Source of the DNA: Arthrobacter sp. cf158
GTDB taxonomy: Bacteria; Actinomycetota; Actinomycetes; Actinomycetales; Micrococcaceae
Assembly: GCF_900106835.1 (NCBI RefSeq)
Contig: NZ_FNNR01000002.1
Coordinates: 434,001 to 498,000 of the forward strand
Direction of reading: 5' to 3'
DNA length: 64,000 nt
Made by a program: the position numbers and the translations under genes. Of the stretch, positions 16,408 through 26,081 are shown one piece after another; position 1 is the stretch's first letter, and every line of letters starts with the position of its first letter. The notes below the pieces were generated by a model, which saw only the letters and a program-made list of their open reading frames with translations, had not been told where the DNA came from and searched no databases.

Positions 16408-17481
16408 ATGTTTGAGTCCGTACAGGGATTGCTTGATGAGCATGCTGCCATTCAGGCGCAGCTCAGTGATCCTGCTGTTTATGCCGATCAGTCTGCTGCC
16501 AGGAAGTTGGGGCGTCGGTCTGCGCAGCTTCAGGGGATTGTGGAGGCGTACAACAAATGGCGCGGGCTCAATGACGATCTGGAAGCTGCCAAGGAAATGG
16601 CTGACGAGGATCCCGAATTTGCCGCTGAGGTTGTGCAGTTGGAGGAGCAGATTCCCGCCGCTCAGGAGCGGCTGCGTCGTCTGCTGATCCCGCGTGATCC
16701 AGATGATGCCCGCAATGTCATCCTTGAAGTGAAGGGTGGCGAAGGTGGCGACGAAGCCGCTCTGTTCGCTGGCGATCTATTGCGCATGTACATGCGCTAT
16801 GCGGAGTCCCGCGGTTGGAAGACTGAAATGATTTCCGCCACTGAGTCAGATCTTGGCGGCTACAAGGATGTTGCTGTTGCCATCAAGGGCAACTCCAACG
16901 ATCCCGCGCAAGGTGTATTTGCGCGCTTGAAGTTTGAAGGCGGCGTGCACCGGGTGCAGCGTGTTCCCGTGACTGAATCGCAGGGACGCATCCACACGTC
17001 CGCTGCAGGTGTGCTGGTCCTCCCCGAAGTGGACGAGCCCGAAGAGCTTGAGATCAACCAGAACGACCTCAAGATCGACGTTTACCGTTCATCCGGTCCG
17101 GGTGGACAGTCCGTGAACACCACTGACTCCGCGGTCCGCATCACCCACTTGCCCACGGGCATCGTTGTGGCCATGCAAAACGAGAAGTCCCAACTGCAAA
17201 ACCGCGAAGCCGGCATGCGTGTTCTCCGCGCCCGCCTCCTTGCCCACCAGCAGGAACAGATTGACGCCGCGAACTCGGAACAGCGCAAATCGCAGATCCG
17301 CACCATGGACCGTTCTGAGCGCATTCGCACGTACAACTTCCCCGAAAACCGTATTGCCGATCACCGCACTGGTTACAAGGCATACAACTTGGACGCCGTC
17401 ATGAACGGTGATCTGGAGCCCGTGATTCAGTCCGCCATTGAAGCGGACGAGCAGGCACGCCTGGACGCTATCGGCGAGTAG
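16408..17481 (+). CDS. prfA: Peptide chain release factor 1
   Basis: 357 residues from ATG at 16408, with AGAGG 7 bases upstream; a TTG two codons earlier is open but less likely. GGQ, the peptidyl-hydrolysis motif, is at residues 232-234 ([20 protein letters not shown]). RF1 reads UAA and UAG. The GGQ glutamine is the substrate of PrmC, whose gene follows after 46 bases. The 129 bases before the start contain a TAGACT hexamer at 16378 as a possible -10. Confidence 0.98.
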   Translation: MFESVQGLLDEHAAIQAQLSDPAVYADQSAARKLGRRSAQLQGIVEAYNKWRGLNDDLEAAKEMADEDPEFAAEVVQLEEQIPAAQERLRRLLIPRDPDDARNVILEVKGGEGGDEAALFAGDLLRMYMRYAESRGWKTEMISATESDLGGYKDVAVAIKGNSNDPAQGVFARLKFEGGVHRVQRVPVTESQGRIHTSAAGVLVLPEVDEPEELEINQNDLKIDVYRSSGPGGQSVNTTDSAVRITHLPTGIVVAMQNEKSQLQNREAGMRVLRARLLAHQQEQIDAANSEQRKSQIRTMDRSERIRTYNFPENRIADHRTGYKAYNLDAVMNGDLEPVIQSAIEADEQARLDAIGE

Positions 17482-17527
17482 CAGCCGATCACCAGCCTGC
17501 CGATTCCCAGCAAACCAGAGTAGATCC

Positions 17528-18400
17528 ATGACGTTTTACCAGGGCCAGAGCCTCGCGGACGCCGTCCGCGAGGCCACTGCCGTCCTCACCGACGCCGGGG
17601 TTCCGACGCCGAGGGTGGACGCCGAATTGCTGGCCGACCATTTGCTCGGTGTCGGTCTCGGCAGACTCCGCGCAATGCTTCTGGGGGACACGCCTGCCCC
17701 GGTGGGCTATCGTGAACTGGTGGAGGAGCGCGCCGGGCGTGTCCCCTTGCAGCACATCACCGGCGTCGCGTATTTCCGTTACCTGGAGCTGCGCGTGGGC
17801 CCGGGTGTCTTCATTCCCCGGCCCGAAACGGAATCAGTGGTCCAGCTGGTCATCGACCACTTGGCCGGAGTACGCAAACCCAAAGTGGTGGATCTCGGTA
17901 CAGGGTCCGGTGCCATCGCCGGTTCCATCGCCCACGAGATTCCGGATGCCGACGTCCACGCCGTTGAATTTAGTACATTTGCGCACGCCTGGGCCGCCAA
18001 AAATCTCGAACCACTGGGCGTCACCCTCATTCAGGGCGATCTGCGGGATGCGCTGCCAGAACACAACGGAACCTTCGACGTCGTCGTCTCCAACCCGCCC
18101 TACATCCCCGCTGAGGCGATACCCACAGAACCGGAAGTCGCGCTCCATGATCCCCCGGAGGCCTTGTACGGTGGGGGAGCGGACGGCATGGAACTCCCGA
18201 CGGCGGCAGCTGCCTCCGCGGCCCGGCTTCTGAAACCCGGCGGCTACTTCGTGATGGAGCACGCGGAGGTCCAGGCGGAGTGGATCGCCGGGATGCTGCG
18301 ACGCGCAGGCCACTGGAATGACGTCACCACACACTTCGACCTGAACGGCAAGGAACGTGCCACCAGCGCTGTGCTGGCAAGCACCGCTCCTGATGAGTGA
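17528..18400 (+). CDS. prmC: Peptide chain release factor N(5)-glutamine methyltransferase
   Basis: 290 residues from ATG at 17528 (MTFYQGQSLADAVREA). The frame is open further up inside prfA, but those codons show no family similarity. SAM-binding motif is VVDLGTGSGAIAGS; catalytic NPPY is at residues 189-192 (VVVSNPPYIPAEA). It methylates the GGQ glutamine of RF1 and RF2, matching its position behind prfA. Confidence 0.97.
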   Translation: MTFYQGQSLADAVREATAVLTDAGVPTPRVDAELLADHLLGVGLGRLRAMLLGDTPAPVGYRELVEERAGRVPLQHITGVAYFRYLELRVGPGVFIPRPETESVVQLVIDHLAGVRKPKVVDLGTGSGAIAGSIAHEIPDADVHAVEFSTFAHAWAAKNLEPLGVTLIQGDLRDALPEHNGTFDVVVSNPPYIPAEAIPTEPEVALHDPPEALYGGGADGMELPTAAAASAARLLKPGGYFVMEHAEVQAEWIAGMLRRAGHWNDVTTHFDLNGKERATSAVLASTAPDE

Positions 18401-18412
18401 AAGAATAGCGCT

Positions 18413-19324
18413 GTGACCACAACCTATAACTGCACTTCAGATGACCAGCGTGCCGAAGGACTTCAGCACGCCCAGCGTGCCATCAGCGAAAAGAAGTGCA
18501 TCGTGCTGCCGACGGACACTGTGTACGGCATTGCCGCCGATGCTTTTTCCCCTTTGGCCGTGACGATGTTGCTGGCGTCCAAGGGCCGCAGCCGTCAGAT
18601 ACCTCCACCAGTGCTGATCCCGAGGATCAACGCCTTGGACGGGCTGGCCACCGAGGTTCCTGCTGACGCCAGGGCGCTGGCGCAGGCCTTCTGGCCGGGT
18701 GGGCTCACACTGATCCTGCACGCGCAGCCCTCCTTGGACTGGGACCTTGGCGACACCAAGGGCACCGTGGCCCTTCGGATGCCTGATGACCAGATTGCCT
18801 TGGAACTCCTTGGGCTCACGGGCCCGTTGGCGGTATCCTCAGCCAACCGCACGGGCCAGGAGGCAGCCCAGACAGCGTCGGAAGCACGCCTCCAACTGGC
18901 AGAGTCGGTTGAGGTCTATCTGGAAGGTGGTTTCCGGCCGGTAGAGGGCACCGCCGCGCTGCCTTCCACCATTGTGGACGCAACAGCCAGCCCGTTCCGT
19001 GTGGTGCGCCAGGGTGCAATCTCACTTGAGCGTCTTCGCGAGATCGTTCCTTCGGTACTCGGCTTCGGCGAGACTGTTGCTGCCGCAGCGGAAGTCCCTC
19101 AGGAGACTGTCGCCGAAGAGACGGCTACCGACGAGGCTGAGGCTGACAACAATGCGGTTGCGGAGACCGATGTGGCCGAGCCTGCGGAATCCGCACCTTC
19201 AGTTGAAGCGACAAGTGTGGTTGATGTTGTGCCGGTTGAAGCAGCAGAAGCCACCGCCGTCGAAGTGCCGGCGCCGGGCGAAGCAGTGGATCGGAACGCC
19301 CAACGAGAAGCCAAGCCCGAATGA
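18413..19324 (+). CDS. L-threonylcarbamoyladenylate synthase (Sua5/YwlC/TsaC type) with acidic tail
   Basis: 303 residues from GTG at 18413. Residues 1-215 form the YrdC-like domain (CIVLPTDTVYGIAADA, KGRSRQIPPPVLI, SSANRTGQEAA, LPSTIVD). The enzyme makes threonylcarbamoyl-AMP from threonine, bicarbonate and ATP for the t6A37 modification of tRNA. The last 85 or so residues are Glu/Ala/Val-rich low complexity without the Sua5 C-terminal domain. The 4-base overlap with the next gene suggests coupling to the glycosyltransferases. Confidence 0.93.
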   Translation: MTTTYNCTSDDQRAEGLQHAQRAISEKKCIVLPTDTVYGIAADAFSPLAVTMLLASKGRSRQIPPPVLIPRINALDGLATEVPADARALAQAFWPGGLTLILHAQPSLDWDLGDTKGTVALRMPDDQIALELLGLTGPLAVSSANRTGQEAAQTASEARLQLAESVEVYLEGGFRPVEGTAALPSTIVDATASPFRVVRQGAISLERLREIVPSVLGFGETVAAAAEVPQETVAEETATDEAEADNNAVAETDVAEPAESAPSVEATSVVDVVPVEAAEATAVEVPAPGEAVDRNAQREAKPE

Positions 19325-20106
19325 TTCCGGAGCGCCAGCGCGTCCCCGTCCTTGACGTCGACGCCACTCCGCTGCGCGTCAATGAGCTCATTGAGGCCAT
19401 CGGCGGACTCATCACTGCCGGCACCATGAGCACCGTGCTGGGACATAACCTCCACAGCATCACCCTGTTTCATTCCTGTCGGAATTTCAGTTCGCTGTAC
19501 CAGAACAGCTCGATCGTCCTCCTCGACGGCGCCCCCGTCGCGATGCTGTGGGGGTTCGCCCACAGGCGGGAATTGCGGCTCCTGGGCGAAAAGCCCATGG
19601 CCTACCGGCTCGGATCGATGGATTGGATCCCGGAACTCGGCCGTGTTCCTGGCATTGAACGCGTGGCTGTGATCGGTGCCGGTCGAGATGCCAACACCAC
19701 GGCTATAGCACGGTTGCGGTCCATCATTCCCGGTGCGACAGTGGACGGCATGCCCGGCGAAGCATGGGACGAGGCCCTGGAAGGAGCTGTGGTGGAATGG
19801 CTTAAGGAATTCCGTCCCCAGCTTGTTTTGCTGGGATTGGGAATGCCCCTCCAGGAAACCGTCCTGCATCGGAGGCTTGGACAACTGCCTCCGGCTGTTT
19901 ACTGCACCGTGGGCGGTGCCATTGAGCAGGTGGCAGGTATCCAGAAACTGGCGCCGAGGTGGCTCGGGCGACTCGGCCTTGAATGGGCTTGGCGTCTTGT
20001 TCTCCACCCGGGCCGGGTTGCCTACAGAGTTTTCGTTGAACCATGGAAGCTGGCCGGACTGCTCGTGCGGCGGAGATTTCAAACACCCAAGACCAAAGGC
20101 AAGTAA
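19321..20106 (+). CDS. WecG/TagA/CpsF family glycosyltransferase (GT26)
   Basis: 261 residues, ATG overlapping the previous stop by 4 bases. Family marks are IVLLDGAPVAMLWG (65-78), LLGLGMPLQE (170-179), and VGGAIEQVAGIQKLAPRW, which corresponds to the VGGxFDxxAG region. GT26 enzymes move N-acetylmannosamine (TagA) or ManNAc uronate (WecG) to undecaprenyl-PP-GlcNAc in wall teichoic or other secondary polymers. A WecA/TagO-type gene lies downstream, fitting a two-step lipid-linked glycan start. The sugar donor cannot be told from sequence. Confidence 0.88.
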   Translation: MIPERQRVPVLDVDATPLRVNELIEAIGGLITAGTMSTVLGHNLHSITLFHSCRNFSSLYQNSSIVLLDGAPVAMLWGFAHRRELRLLGEKPMAYRLGSMDWIPELGRVPGIERVAVIGAGRDANTTAIARLRSIIPGATVDGMPGEAWDEALEGAVVEWLKEFRPQLVLLGLGMPLQETVLHRRLGQLPPAVYCTVGGAIEQVAGIQKLAPRWLGRLGLEWAWRLVLHPGRVAYRVFVEPWKLAGLLVRRRFQTPKTKGK

Positions 20107-21063
20107 ATGACGTCCCAAGCTGTCGTGGTCGCTGTTGTGGTGACCTACAACCGACGCGAACTCCTCCAAACCACCCTGGCGGGCATCGCAGCCAGCACCA
20201 GGGTGCCGGACGCCGTCGTTGTCGTTGACAACGCCTCCACGGACGGAACGGCAGAGTTTCTCCGCAATTACGAAGGGCCGGTGACCACGGACGTCGTCAC
20301 GCTGAACACGAATGTGGGCGGCGCCGGAGGCTTCGTGGTTGGTATGGAACGTGCCCTTCTGGACCACGGTGCAGACCACGTGTGGATTATGGACGACGAC
20401 ACGGAACCGCAGCCCTCCGCGCTGAGCGAGGCCCTGGACGTTTCGCAGGCCTACCAACAGGAAACGGGGGACACCCCGGCTTTTATTGCCAGCCGCGTGG
20501 TGTGGACCGATGGCAGGGACCACCCCATGAACCGCATGCGTCCCAGGATGGGCGCCGCTGAAGTAGCCCGCAGCGCAGCCGCCCGTGTCGGCGCCACCCA
20601 GATCCGCAGTGCCTCCTTTGTGTCTGTACTGATCCGGGCGGAAGAGATCAGGAAGCATGGTCTGCCAATTGCCGATTACTTCATCTGGAATGATGACCTT
20701 GAGTACACCGCCAGGGTCTCCCGCCGTGCCACCGCTCTGACCACCAATGCATCCGTGGCAAATCACCACACCAAGGTTTTTGGTGACGCCGGTGCCGATC
20801 CGGGAGCACGTTTCTACTACGAAGTCCGCAACAAGGTGTGGGTCTACACCCGCTCCAGTGCGCTGGCACCGTGGGAGAAGCTTCTCTTTACCGGCGCTTC
20901 CTTGCGCAACTGGACCCGGACCATTGCCGCTTCCCCGAACCGTAAAGTGCTGCTGGCGGGCCTTTTCAAGGGCTTGCGCCACAGCCTGAAATCCCCGCGC
21001 TCCAACGCTCAGGTGCTCGAGGGAATCTACGCTCTGCGCAACGTCCAGGGACCGGTCAGCTAA
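20107..21063 (+). CDS. Family 2 glycosyltransferase (GlfT-like)
   Basis: 318 residues, starting right after the previous stop. The GT-A fold starts VVVAVVVTYNRRELL. The nucleotide-binding DNAS is at 41-44, and the metal motif is MDDDTEP at 95-101. An RKHGLPIADYFIWNDDLEY segment and VANHHTKV follow, as in galactofuranosyl/rhamnosyl transferases of Actinobacteria. It likely extends the glycan begun by the flanking GT26 and WecA-like enzymes. Confidence 0.9.
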   Translation: MTSQAVVVAVVVTYNRRELLQTTLAGIAASTRVPDAVVVVDNASTDGTAEFLRNYEGPVTTDVVTLNTNVGGAGGFVVGMERALLDHGADHVWIMDDDTEPQPSALSEALDVSQAYQQETGDTPAFIASRVVWTDGRDHPMNRMRPRMGAAEVARSAAARVGATQIRSASFVSVLIRAEEIRKHGLPIADYFIWNDDLEYTARVSRRATALTTNASVANHHTKVFGDAGADPGARFYYEVRNKVWVYTRSSALAPWEKLLFTGASLRNWTRTIAASPNRKVLLAGLFKGLRHSLKSPRSNAQVLEGIYALRNVQGPVS

Positions 21064-21345
21064 CAGAAATGCAGCCAAACCCCGGCCAAACAAGCTGGGG
21101 CCTTGCGGCTGCGTCACAGGGTGGTCACGGCCGTTGGCATTAGTATCGTGACTAGAGTCCACAGAAATCCCGCAACATTCGGCACAGCCGGTGCAGGCAT
21201 GGCGACGGAGTAGTTCCATTTATCCACAGACAGAATTCCACACCTTGAGCTGCCCGGAAACCACCGGCTTTCAAGCGACGCACCGGCTGCGTTCGCCCGT
21301 CACGGTTTCCGGTTCGCTAGGCGGGCTGCTCCCGGGAGCCGCGTC
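21064..21345 (+). other. Intergenic region with promoter-like and DnaA-box-like sequences
   Basis: 282 bases without a credible ORF. An imperfect GC-rich hairpin follows the glycosyltransferase stop (GCAGCC 21071-, GGCTGC about 21105). TAGTAT near 21141 resembles a -10. TTATCCACA at 21220-21228 is an exact match to the enterobacterial DnaA box, and a weaker GAGTCCACA lies about 65 bases upstream. Confidence 0.4.
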
Positions 21346-22458
21346 ATGATCATGTATCTGCTCATGGCGCTCACGGCCGCCGTGGTGTCTTATGCGGGGA
21401 CCTGGGGTGCCCGCGTGGCCGGTAACAAACTCCGGCTGTACCGTCCCATCCGCAGCCGGGATATGCACTCTGCCCTGATTTCCAAGCTCGGTGGACTGGG
21501 AATCTTCACTGGCTTCTTTGTGGCGCTGGTGGTCGCGAGCAACTCTTTCTTCGTCAAGGACATCTTCAGGCACAACGACGCGCCGTGGGGGATACTGGCC
21601 GGTGCCGTCGTGATTGTCGCGGTAGGAGTCGCCGACGACATCCTCGACATCCGGTGGTGGATCAAACTGTTGGGACAGGGAGCCGCTGCCTTCATCGTGG
21701 CAATTTGGGGCGTGCGGATGTCGGTGGTGCCTTTCATTCCCGAACCGATATTCCTTGATTCTGAAATCCTGCAGATCGTGCTCACCGCTGGCCTGATTGT
21801 TACCACCATGAATGCCGTCAACTTCATTGACGGACTGGACGGTTTGGCAGCAGGAGTGGCCATCATCGGTGGCGGAGCCTTCTTCCTCACGGCGTACTGG
21901 GTTCATCGGAACAACCCGTCCACCGACAACTCGGACCTCGCGACACTGCTGATGGCCATTCTGGTGGGAAGCTGCATCGGGTTCCTGCCGCACAACTGGT
22001 TCCCCGCCAAAATCTTCATGGGGGACTCCGGAGCCATGCTTATTGGCCTGCTCATGGCCTCCGCTGGCGTAGTGGCCACGGGGCAGATTGGGTCAGGGCT
22101 CTACGATCGCGCAAACGGTATTCCCACGATCGTTCCCATCTTGCTGCCTTTCGCGGTCCTGTCCCTTCCCCTTCTTGACTTGGGGATGGCCGTCGTCCGG
22201 AGGACAGCCAGGGGGCAGTCCCCATGGTCGGCCGACCGTGGGCACCTGCACCACAAGCTCGTGGACCTCGGGTACTCACACCGCACAGCCGTCGTCATGC
22301 TCTATGTGTGGACGTGCATCCTCGCCTTCGGAGGCGTTGCGTTTGCCGTATTCCCGTGGCAAATTGTGCTCATCGTCGTCATAGCAGCGGCGCTTGTCAT
22401 GGCTGCCGTGACGGCGTGGCCTTACTTCACCCGGAACTCGACGCGGCCGGGGGAGTAG
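21346..22458 (+). CDS. Undecaprenyl-phosphate sugar-1-phosphate transferase (WecA/TagO/MraY family)
   Basis: 370 residues with about ten transmembrane helices. Catalytic motifs are ADDILDIRWW (Asp pair 97-98), NAVNFIDGLDGLAAG (156-170), GDSGAMLIG, and the uridine-site HLHHKLVDLGYSHR. It transfers a sugar-1-phosphate, typically GlcNAc-1-P, to undecaprenyl phosphate and starts lipid-linked glycan synthesis. It stands just upstream of the atp operon, as in many Actinobacteria. Confidence 0.94.
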   Translation: MIMYLLMALTAAVVSYAGTWGARVAGNKLRLYRPIRSRDMHSALISKLGGLGIFTGFFVALVVASNSFFVKDIFRHNDAPWGILAGAVVIVAVGVADDILDIRWWIKLLGQGAAAFIVAIWGVRMSVVPFIPEPIFLDSEILQIVLTAGLIVTTMNAVNFIDGLDGLAAGVAIIGGGAFFLTAYWVHRNNPSTDNSDLATLLMAILVGSCIGFLPHNWFPAKIFMGDSGAMLIGLLMASAGVVATGQIGSGLYDRANGIPTIVPILLPFAVLSLPLLDLGMAVVRRTARGQSPWSADRGHLHHKLVDLGYSHRTAVVMLYVWTCILAFGGVAFAVFPWQIVLIVVIAAALVMAAVTAWPYFTRNSTRPGE

Positions 22459-22459
22459 T

Positions 22460-22502
22460 TGTGACGGCCGGTTTAGGGTCACAGTTCTATCTCATGTAGA
22501 AT
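22460..22502 (+). promoter_or_regulatory. Candidate atp operon promoter with TGTGAC/GTCACA inverted repeat
   Basis: TAGAAT (22497-22502) is a good -10 with no good -35. TGTGAC (22460-22465) and GTCACA (22478-22483) form an inverted repeat with a 12-base spacer that overlaps the -35 region, as an activator or repressor site would. The leader to the first gene is about 70 bases and contains a GGCACCTGTGCC hairpin. Confidence 0.4.
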
Positions 22503-22578
22503 TCTTTCTGCGGACAGTCACTCGCCCGTAACCCCACTTTGAGAATATGGCACCTGTGCCACGAGGATTGGTATCCCC

Positions 22579-23070
22579 ATGACATCCAACGCCGATTCCG
22601 GACGCCCGTCCGGTAGACGTGGCATTGGAGTTTCCGGCGCGACACCGAACCTCTGGCTTCGATTGCTCTTCTTGAGTTCCAGTGCCTCTTTGGCCGGTGT
22701 AGTGGTCACTAGCATCGTGGCAGCAATCGTAGATGGCCACCAAGGCGCCCTCTCGGCAGCCTTCGGCGGCGGACTCGTGATGGCCTTCTTCGCCATCAGC
22801 CTCCTGATCGGCCACTTCGTCGGTCGCAACAATCCTTCCGGTGCGGTTGGCCTGTTTGTGGCGACCTACTTTGTGAAGGTCGTTGGATTCGCCGTTGTGC
22901 TCTTCGCGATCGGCACCCCCGAATGGCTGGCCAGCCGGTGGTTCCTCATCGGCGCGGTCATTTCCGTGGTCCTTTGGCAGGCCGCAGAAATCTATGGTTT
23001 CAGCAAGGCCCGTCTCCAGATCTATAACGATCCTGAAGAACGGAAGGGTGGCCCGGATGTCTCCGCGTAA
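22579..23070 (+). CDS. AtpI-like membrane protein
   Basis: 163 residues with four hydrophobic helices (about 25-50, 58-82, 90-110, 115-135) and a cytosolic tail. The position and topology fit AtpI, which assists c-ring assembly and possibly Mg2+ uptake. The sequence itself is weakly conserved, so the call rests on topology and on being first in the atp operon. The end overlaps the next gene by 14 bases. Confidence 0.75.
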   Translation: MTSNADSGRPSGRRGIGVSGATPNLWLRLLFLSSSASLAGVVVTSIVAAIVDGHQGALSAAFGGGLVMAFFAISLLIGHFVGRNNPSGAVGLFVATYFVKVVGFAVVLFAIGTPEWLASRWFLIGAVISVVLWQAAEIYGFSKARLQIYNDPEERKGGPDVSA

Positions 23071-23392
23071 GCGTTATTCGCGCCCAGCCGCGCAAGCCCA
23101 GCAACCTCGAAATGTCCATGGAACTGTGGACGCCGGAAACGACGGCGGATACAACGCCGGCATCGCCGTCTTCAGCTACATTGTTGGCGGGATCATTGTC
23201 TGGAGTTTGATAGGCTGGGGTCTGGATAATCTGTGGGGGACCCGCTGGATTGTGCTCCTTGGCGCTCTGCTGGGAGCCGCAGGAGGGTTCTATCTTTCCC
23301 ATATGCATGGCCTCACCAGGCAAAGCTCCTCTTCTGGCGAGAGCAACGCAGACAGCGGTCCGTCCACGGACGGGGACAGTAATGCCAAATAA
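23057..23392 (+). CDS. AtpZ-like two-helix membrane protein
   Basis: 111 residues from ATG at 23057. Basic N-terminus, two helices (about 36-55 and 62-80: YIVGGIIVWSLIGWGLDNL and WIVLLGALLGAAGGFYL), and a Ser/Asp-rich tail. The pattern GxxxDxxxGTxW...GxxLGxxxGF is that of AtpZ/AtpQ. AtpZ and AtpI form a Mg2+/Ca2+ transporter in some alkaliphiles. Here the AtpI-like gene comes first, the reverse of the usual order. Confidence 0.75.
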   Translation: MSPRKRYSRPAAQAQQPRNVHGTVDAGNDGGYNAGIAVFSYIVGGIIVWSLIGWGLDNLWGTRWIVLLGALLGAAGGFYLSHMHGLTRQSSSSGESNADSGPSTDGDSNAK

Positions 23393-23473
23393 TTTCACAT
23401 GGATTACGGATGCGTCCACCGCGTCCATATTCCAACCAATGCCCAATGATGGACACAGCAGAGAGGAAACGCG

Positions 23474-24274
23474 TTGATCGCGCTTGCGCTCCCCGCCCAG
23501 GATTCGGGGTCATTCACCCCACCCGGAATCGACGAAATGCACCTGCCGGCAATCCTGCCTTGGGGTGCGCACGACGGATTCTCCAAGCAGATGCTGCTGG
23601 TGATCCTTTCGGTCGTCATTATCGCTACATTCTTCATCCTCGCTGCACGTAAGCAGCAGCTGGTTCCCGGCAAGCTGCAGTTCGCAGGCGAGATGGCCTA
23701 CGGCTTCGTCCGCAACAGCATCGCCAAGGACATCATCGGCGGCAAGGACTTCATCAAATACGTCCCGCTGCTGTTCAGCTTGTTCTTCTTTATTCTGGTG
23801 AACAACATCTACGGCGCCATCCCGGTGATCCAGCTCCCGAGCTTCTCGCACGTAGGCGGCGCCTATGTGCTGGCCGGCATCGTGTACTTCACGTGGATCA
23901 TCATCGGCATCAAGAAGAACGGTCTGAAGTACTTCAAGCTCGCAACCGTTCCCTCTGGTGTTCCGTGGTACATCCTCCCGATCGTCGTACCGATCGAGAT
24001 CATCTCCAACTTCCTGGTTCGCCCTGTCACGCACAGCCTCCGTCTGTTCGCGACCATGCTGGCAGGCCACTTGATCGTCATGCTCGCCGGTTCCGGCATC
24101 GAGTACCTGGTAATGCAGGAAAACGTCCTTTTGAAGGGCACCTCGGTTCTGGTGCTGGTAGGGGCTATCGCCATGTACATGCTTGAGGCATTGATCATGG
24201 CCCTGCAGGCTTACGTGTTCACCCTGTTGACCGCGATCTACATCGAAGGCGCCCTGCACGCCGACAGCCACTAG
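23474..24274 (+). CDS. atpB: ATP synthase subunit a (Fo)
   Basis: 266 residues from TTG at 23474, with AGAGGA 7 bases upstream and no better start. The conserved proton-channel arginine is in SNFLVRPVTHSLRLFATMLAGH, and the last helices contain ALIMALQAYVFTLLTAIYI. It forms the stator half-channels with the c-ring. Confidence 0.96.
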   Translation: MIALALPAQDSGSFTPPGIDEMHLPAILPWGAHDGFSKQMLLVILSVVIIATFFILAARKQQLVPGKLQFAGEMAYGFVRNSIAKDIIGGKDFIKYVPLLFSLFFFILVNNIYGAIPVIQLPSFSHVGGAYVLAGIVYFTWIIIGIKKNGLKYFKLATVPSGVPWYILPIVVPIEIISNFLVRPVTHSLRLFATMLAGHLIVMLAGSGIEYLVMQENVLLKGTSVLVLVGAIAMYMLEALIMALQAYVFTLLTAIYIEGALHADSH

Positions 24275-24319
24275 GCACAAAAACTTCCCCTGATGGGGAT
24301 TGAAGTAAACCAAACAACC

Positions 24320-24346
24320 TGCCACATGGGTGGCATCTTGAAAGGA
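24320..24346 (+). promoter_or_regulatory. Hairpin and strong RBS before atpE
   Basis: TGCCAC-ATGG-GTGGCA (24320-24335) is followed by AAAGGAAAAAA and then the ATG at 24352. An A-rich, highly exposed ribosome site after a hairpin fits the need for many c subunits per complex. Confidence 0.5.
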
Positions 24347-24351
24347 AAAAA

Positions 24352-24555
24352 ATGGAAGGCAATCTCAACCTCGTAGGTTACGGTCTGTCCGCAATCGGCG
24401 GTGGTATCGGTGTGGGTCTCGTATTCGCGGCTTACATCAACGGTGTTGCTCGTCAGCCGGAAGCTCAGCGTGTGCTGCAGCCGATCGCGTTCCTTGGTCT
24501 GGCACTGACTGAAGCTCTCGCCATCCTCGGCCTCGTCTTCGCTTTCGTTCTCTAG
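24352..24555 (+). CDS. atpE: ATP synthase subunit c (Fo)
   Basis: 67 residues, two helices joined by the polar loop ARQPEAQ. The glycine-rich first helix is [13 protein letters not shown], and the ion-binding glutamate is in ALTEALAIL (Glu54). It contains no sodium-type Q...ES/T signature, so it is taken as proton coupled. Confidence 0.97.
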   Translation: MEGNLNLVGYGLSAIGGGIGVGLVFAAYINGVARQPEAQRVLQPIAFLGLALTEALAILGLVFAFVL

Positions 24556-24608
24556 TCTTCGGATCCAGAGCAAAGCGAATTCCGCAACCGAGTAGATAGG
24601 ACGGGTGA

Positions 24609-25168
<560 letters not shown>

Positions 25169-25169
<1 letters not shown>

Positions 25170-25996
25170 TGGCAGGAATATCGAGCGAATCGCTGACCAC
25201 AGCGCTGGCGCAGCTGGAAGCCAAGCTTCCCTTCGCCTCGTTGCAGTTGGCTAAGGACCTCTTCGGAATCCTGGGAACGGTGGACAGCTCGGCTGGCTTG
25301 CGCCGCGCCCTGACTGACCCGTCCCGCACTGGAGACGAAAAGTCGGCGCTGGTCAAGCAGCTGGTTGGCGGAAAAGTCTCCGCTGATGCTGCTGAAATTG
25401 CTGCCGGGTTGGCCAGCTCACGCTGGGCATCGGCACGCGATATCGGCGATGCACTCGAGACGCTTGCTGCCACGGTGGTTATTGCCGTAGCTGAAAACAA
25501 GTCGGCCGTTTCTGCCTCCGGTATCACGGGGCTGGAAGAGCTGGAAAACGATCTGTTTGCTTTCAACCAGACCGTTGCTTCCAGCCACGAAGTACAACGT
25601 GCTTTGTCTGAGCCGCAGGCATCACCTGCGGCGAAGATTGCACTGGCCGAGAAACTTCTTCCTGGCAGCAGCGAGGAAGCCAAGGTTCTCATCAGCCAGG
25701 CAGTTACGCAGCCGCGCGGTGTCAAGCCGAGCAAGCTCGTCGAGTCTTTCGCCAAGCTTGCAGCCAAGCGTCAGCAGCGCTGGATTGCTACTGTCAGCGT
25801 TACCCGTCCGTTGACGGAAACGCAGGCCAGTCGTCTGCAGGCCGGGCTGGATGCCCTGTATGGCCGCGAACTGAAGGTCAACGTCAATGTTGACCCCGCA
25901 CTGATCGGTGGGATCCGTGTTCAGGTAGGTGACGAAGTACTCGATGCTTCGGTTATCGCCCGCCTGACCGAGCTCCGCCGCCAGCTCGCTGGCTAG
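25169..25996 (+). CDS. atpH: ATP synthase subunit delta (F1)
   Basis: 275 residues, about 95 longer than E. coli delta, as in other Actinobacteria; the extra sequence is N-terminal and central. The OSCP signature is at the C-terminus (ALIGGIRVQVGDEVLDASV). It binds the top of the alpha3beta3 head and links to subunit b. Confidence 0.95.
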
Positions 25997-26081
25997 CGAA
26001 GACAAAGCACAACTTAACTGATATAAAACCCGGTCATCGTGAGCAACGATGATCACGAAAACAGGAGAGCAGGGACTGCAG

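Noticed and set aside
19099..21219. A 706-codon open frame antisense to the glycosyltransferase genes
   Set aside because: The plus-strand frames carry clear family motifs; the antisense reading is low-complexity and typical of GC-rich shadow frames.
21155..21228. Chromosomal replication origin
   Set aside because: Only one exact and one weak DnaA box, no dnaA/dnaN genes, no AT-rich unwinding region.
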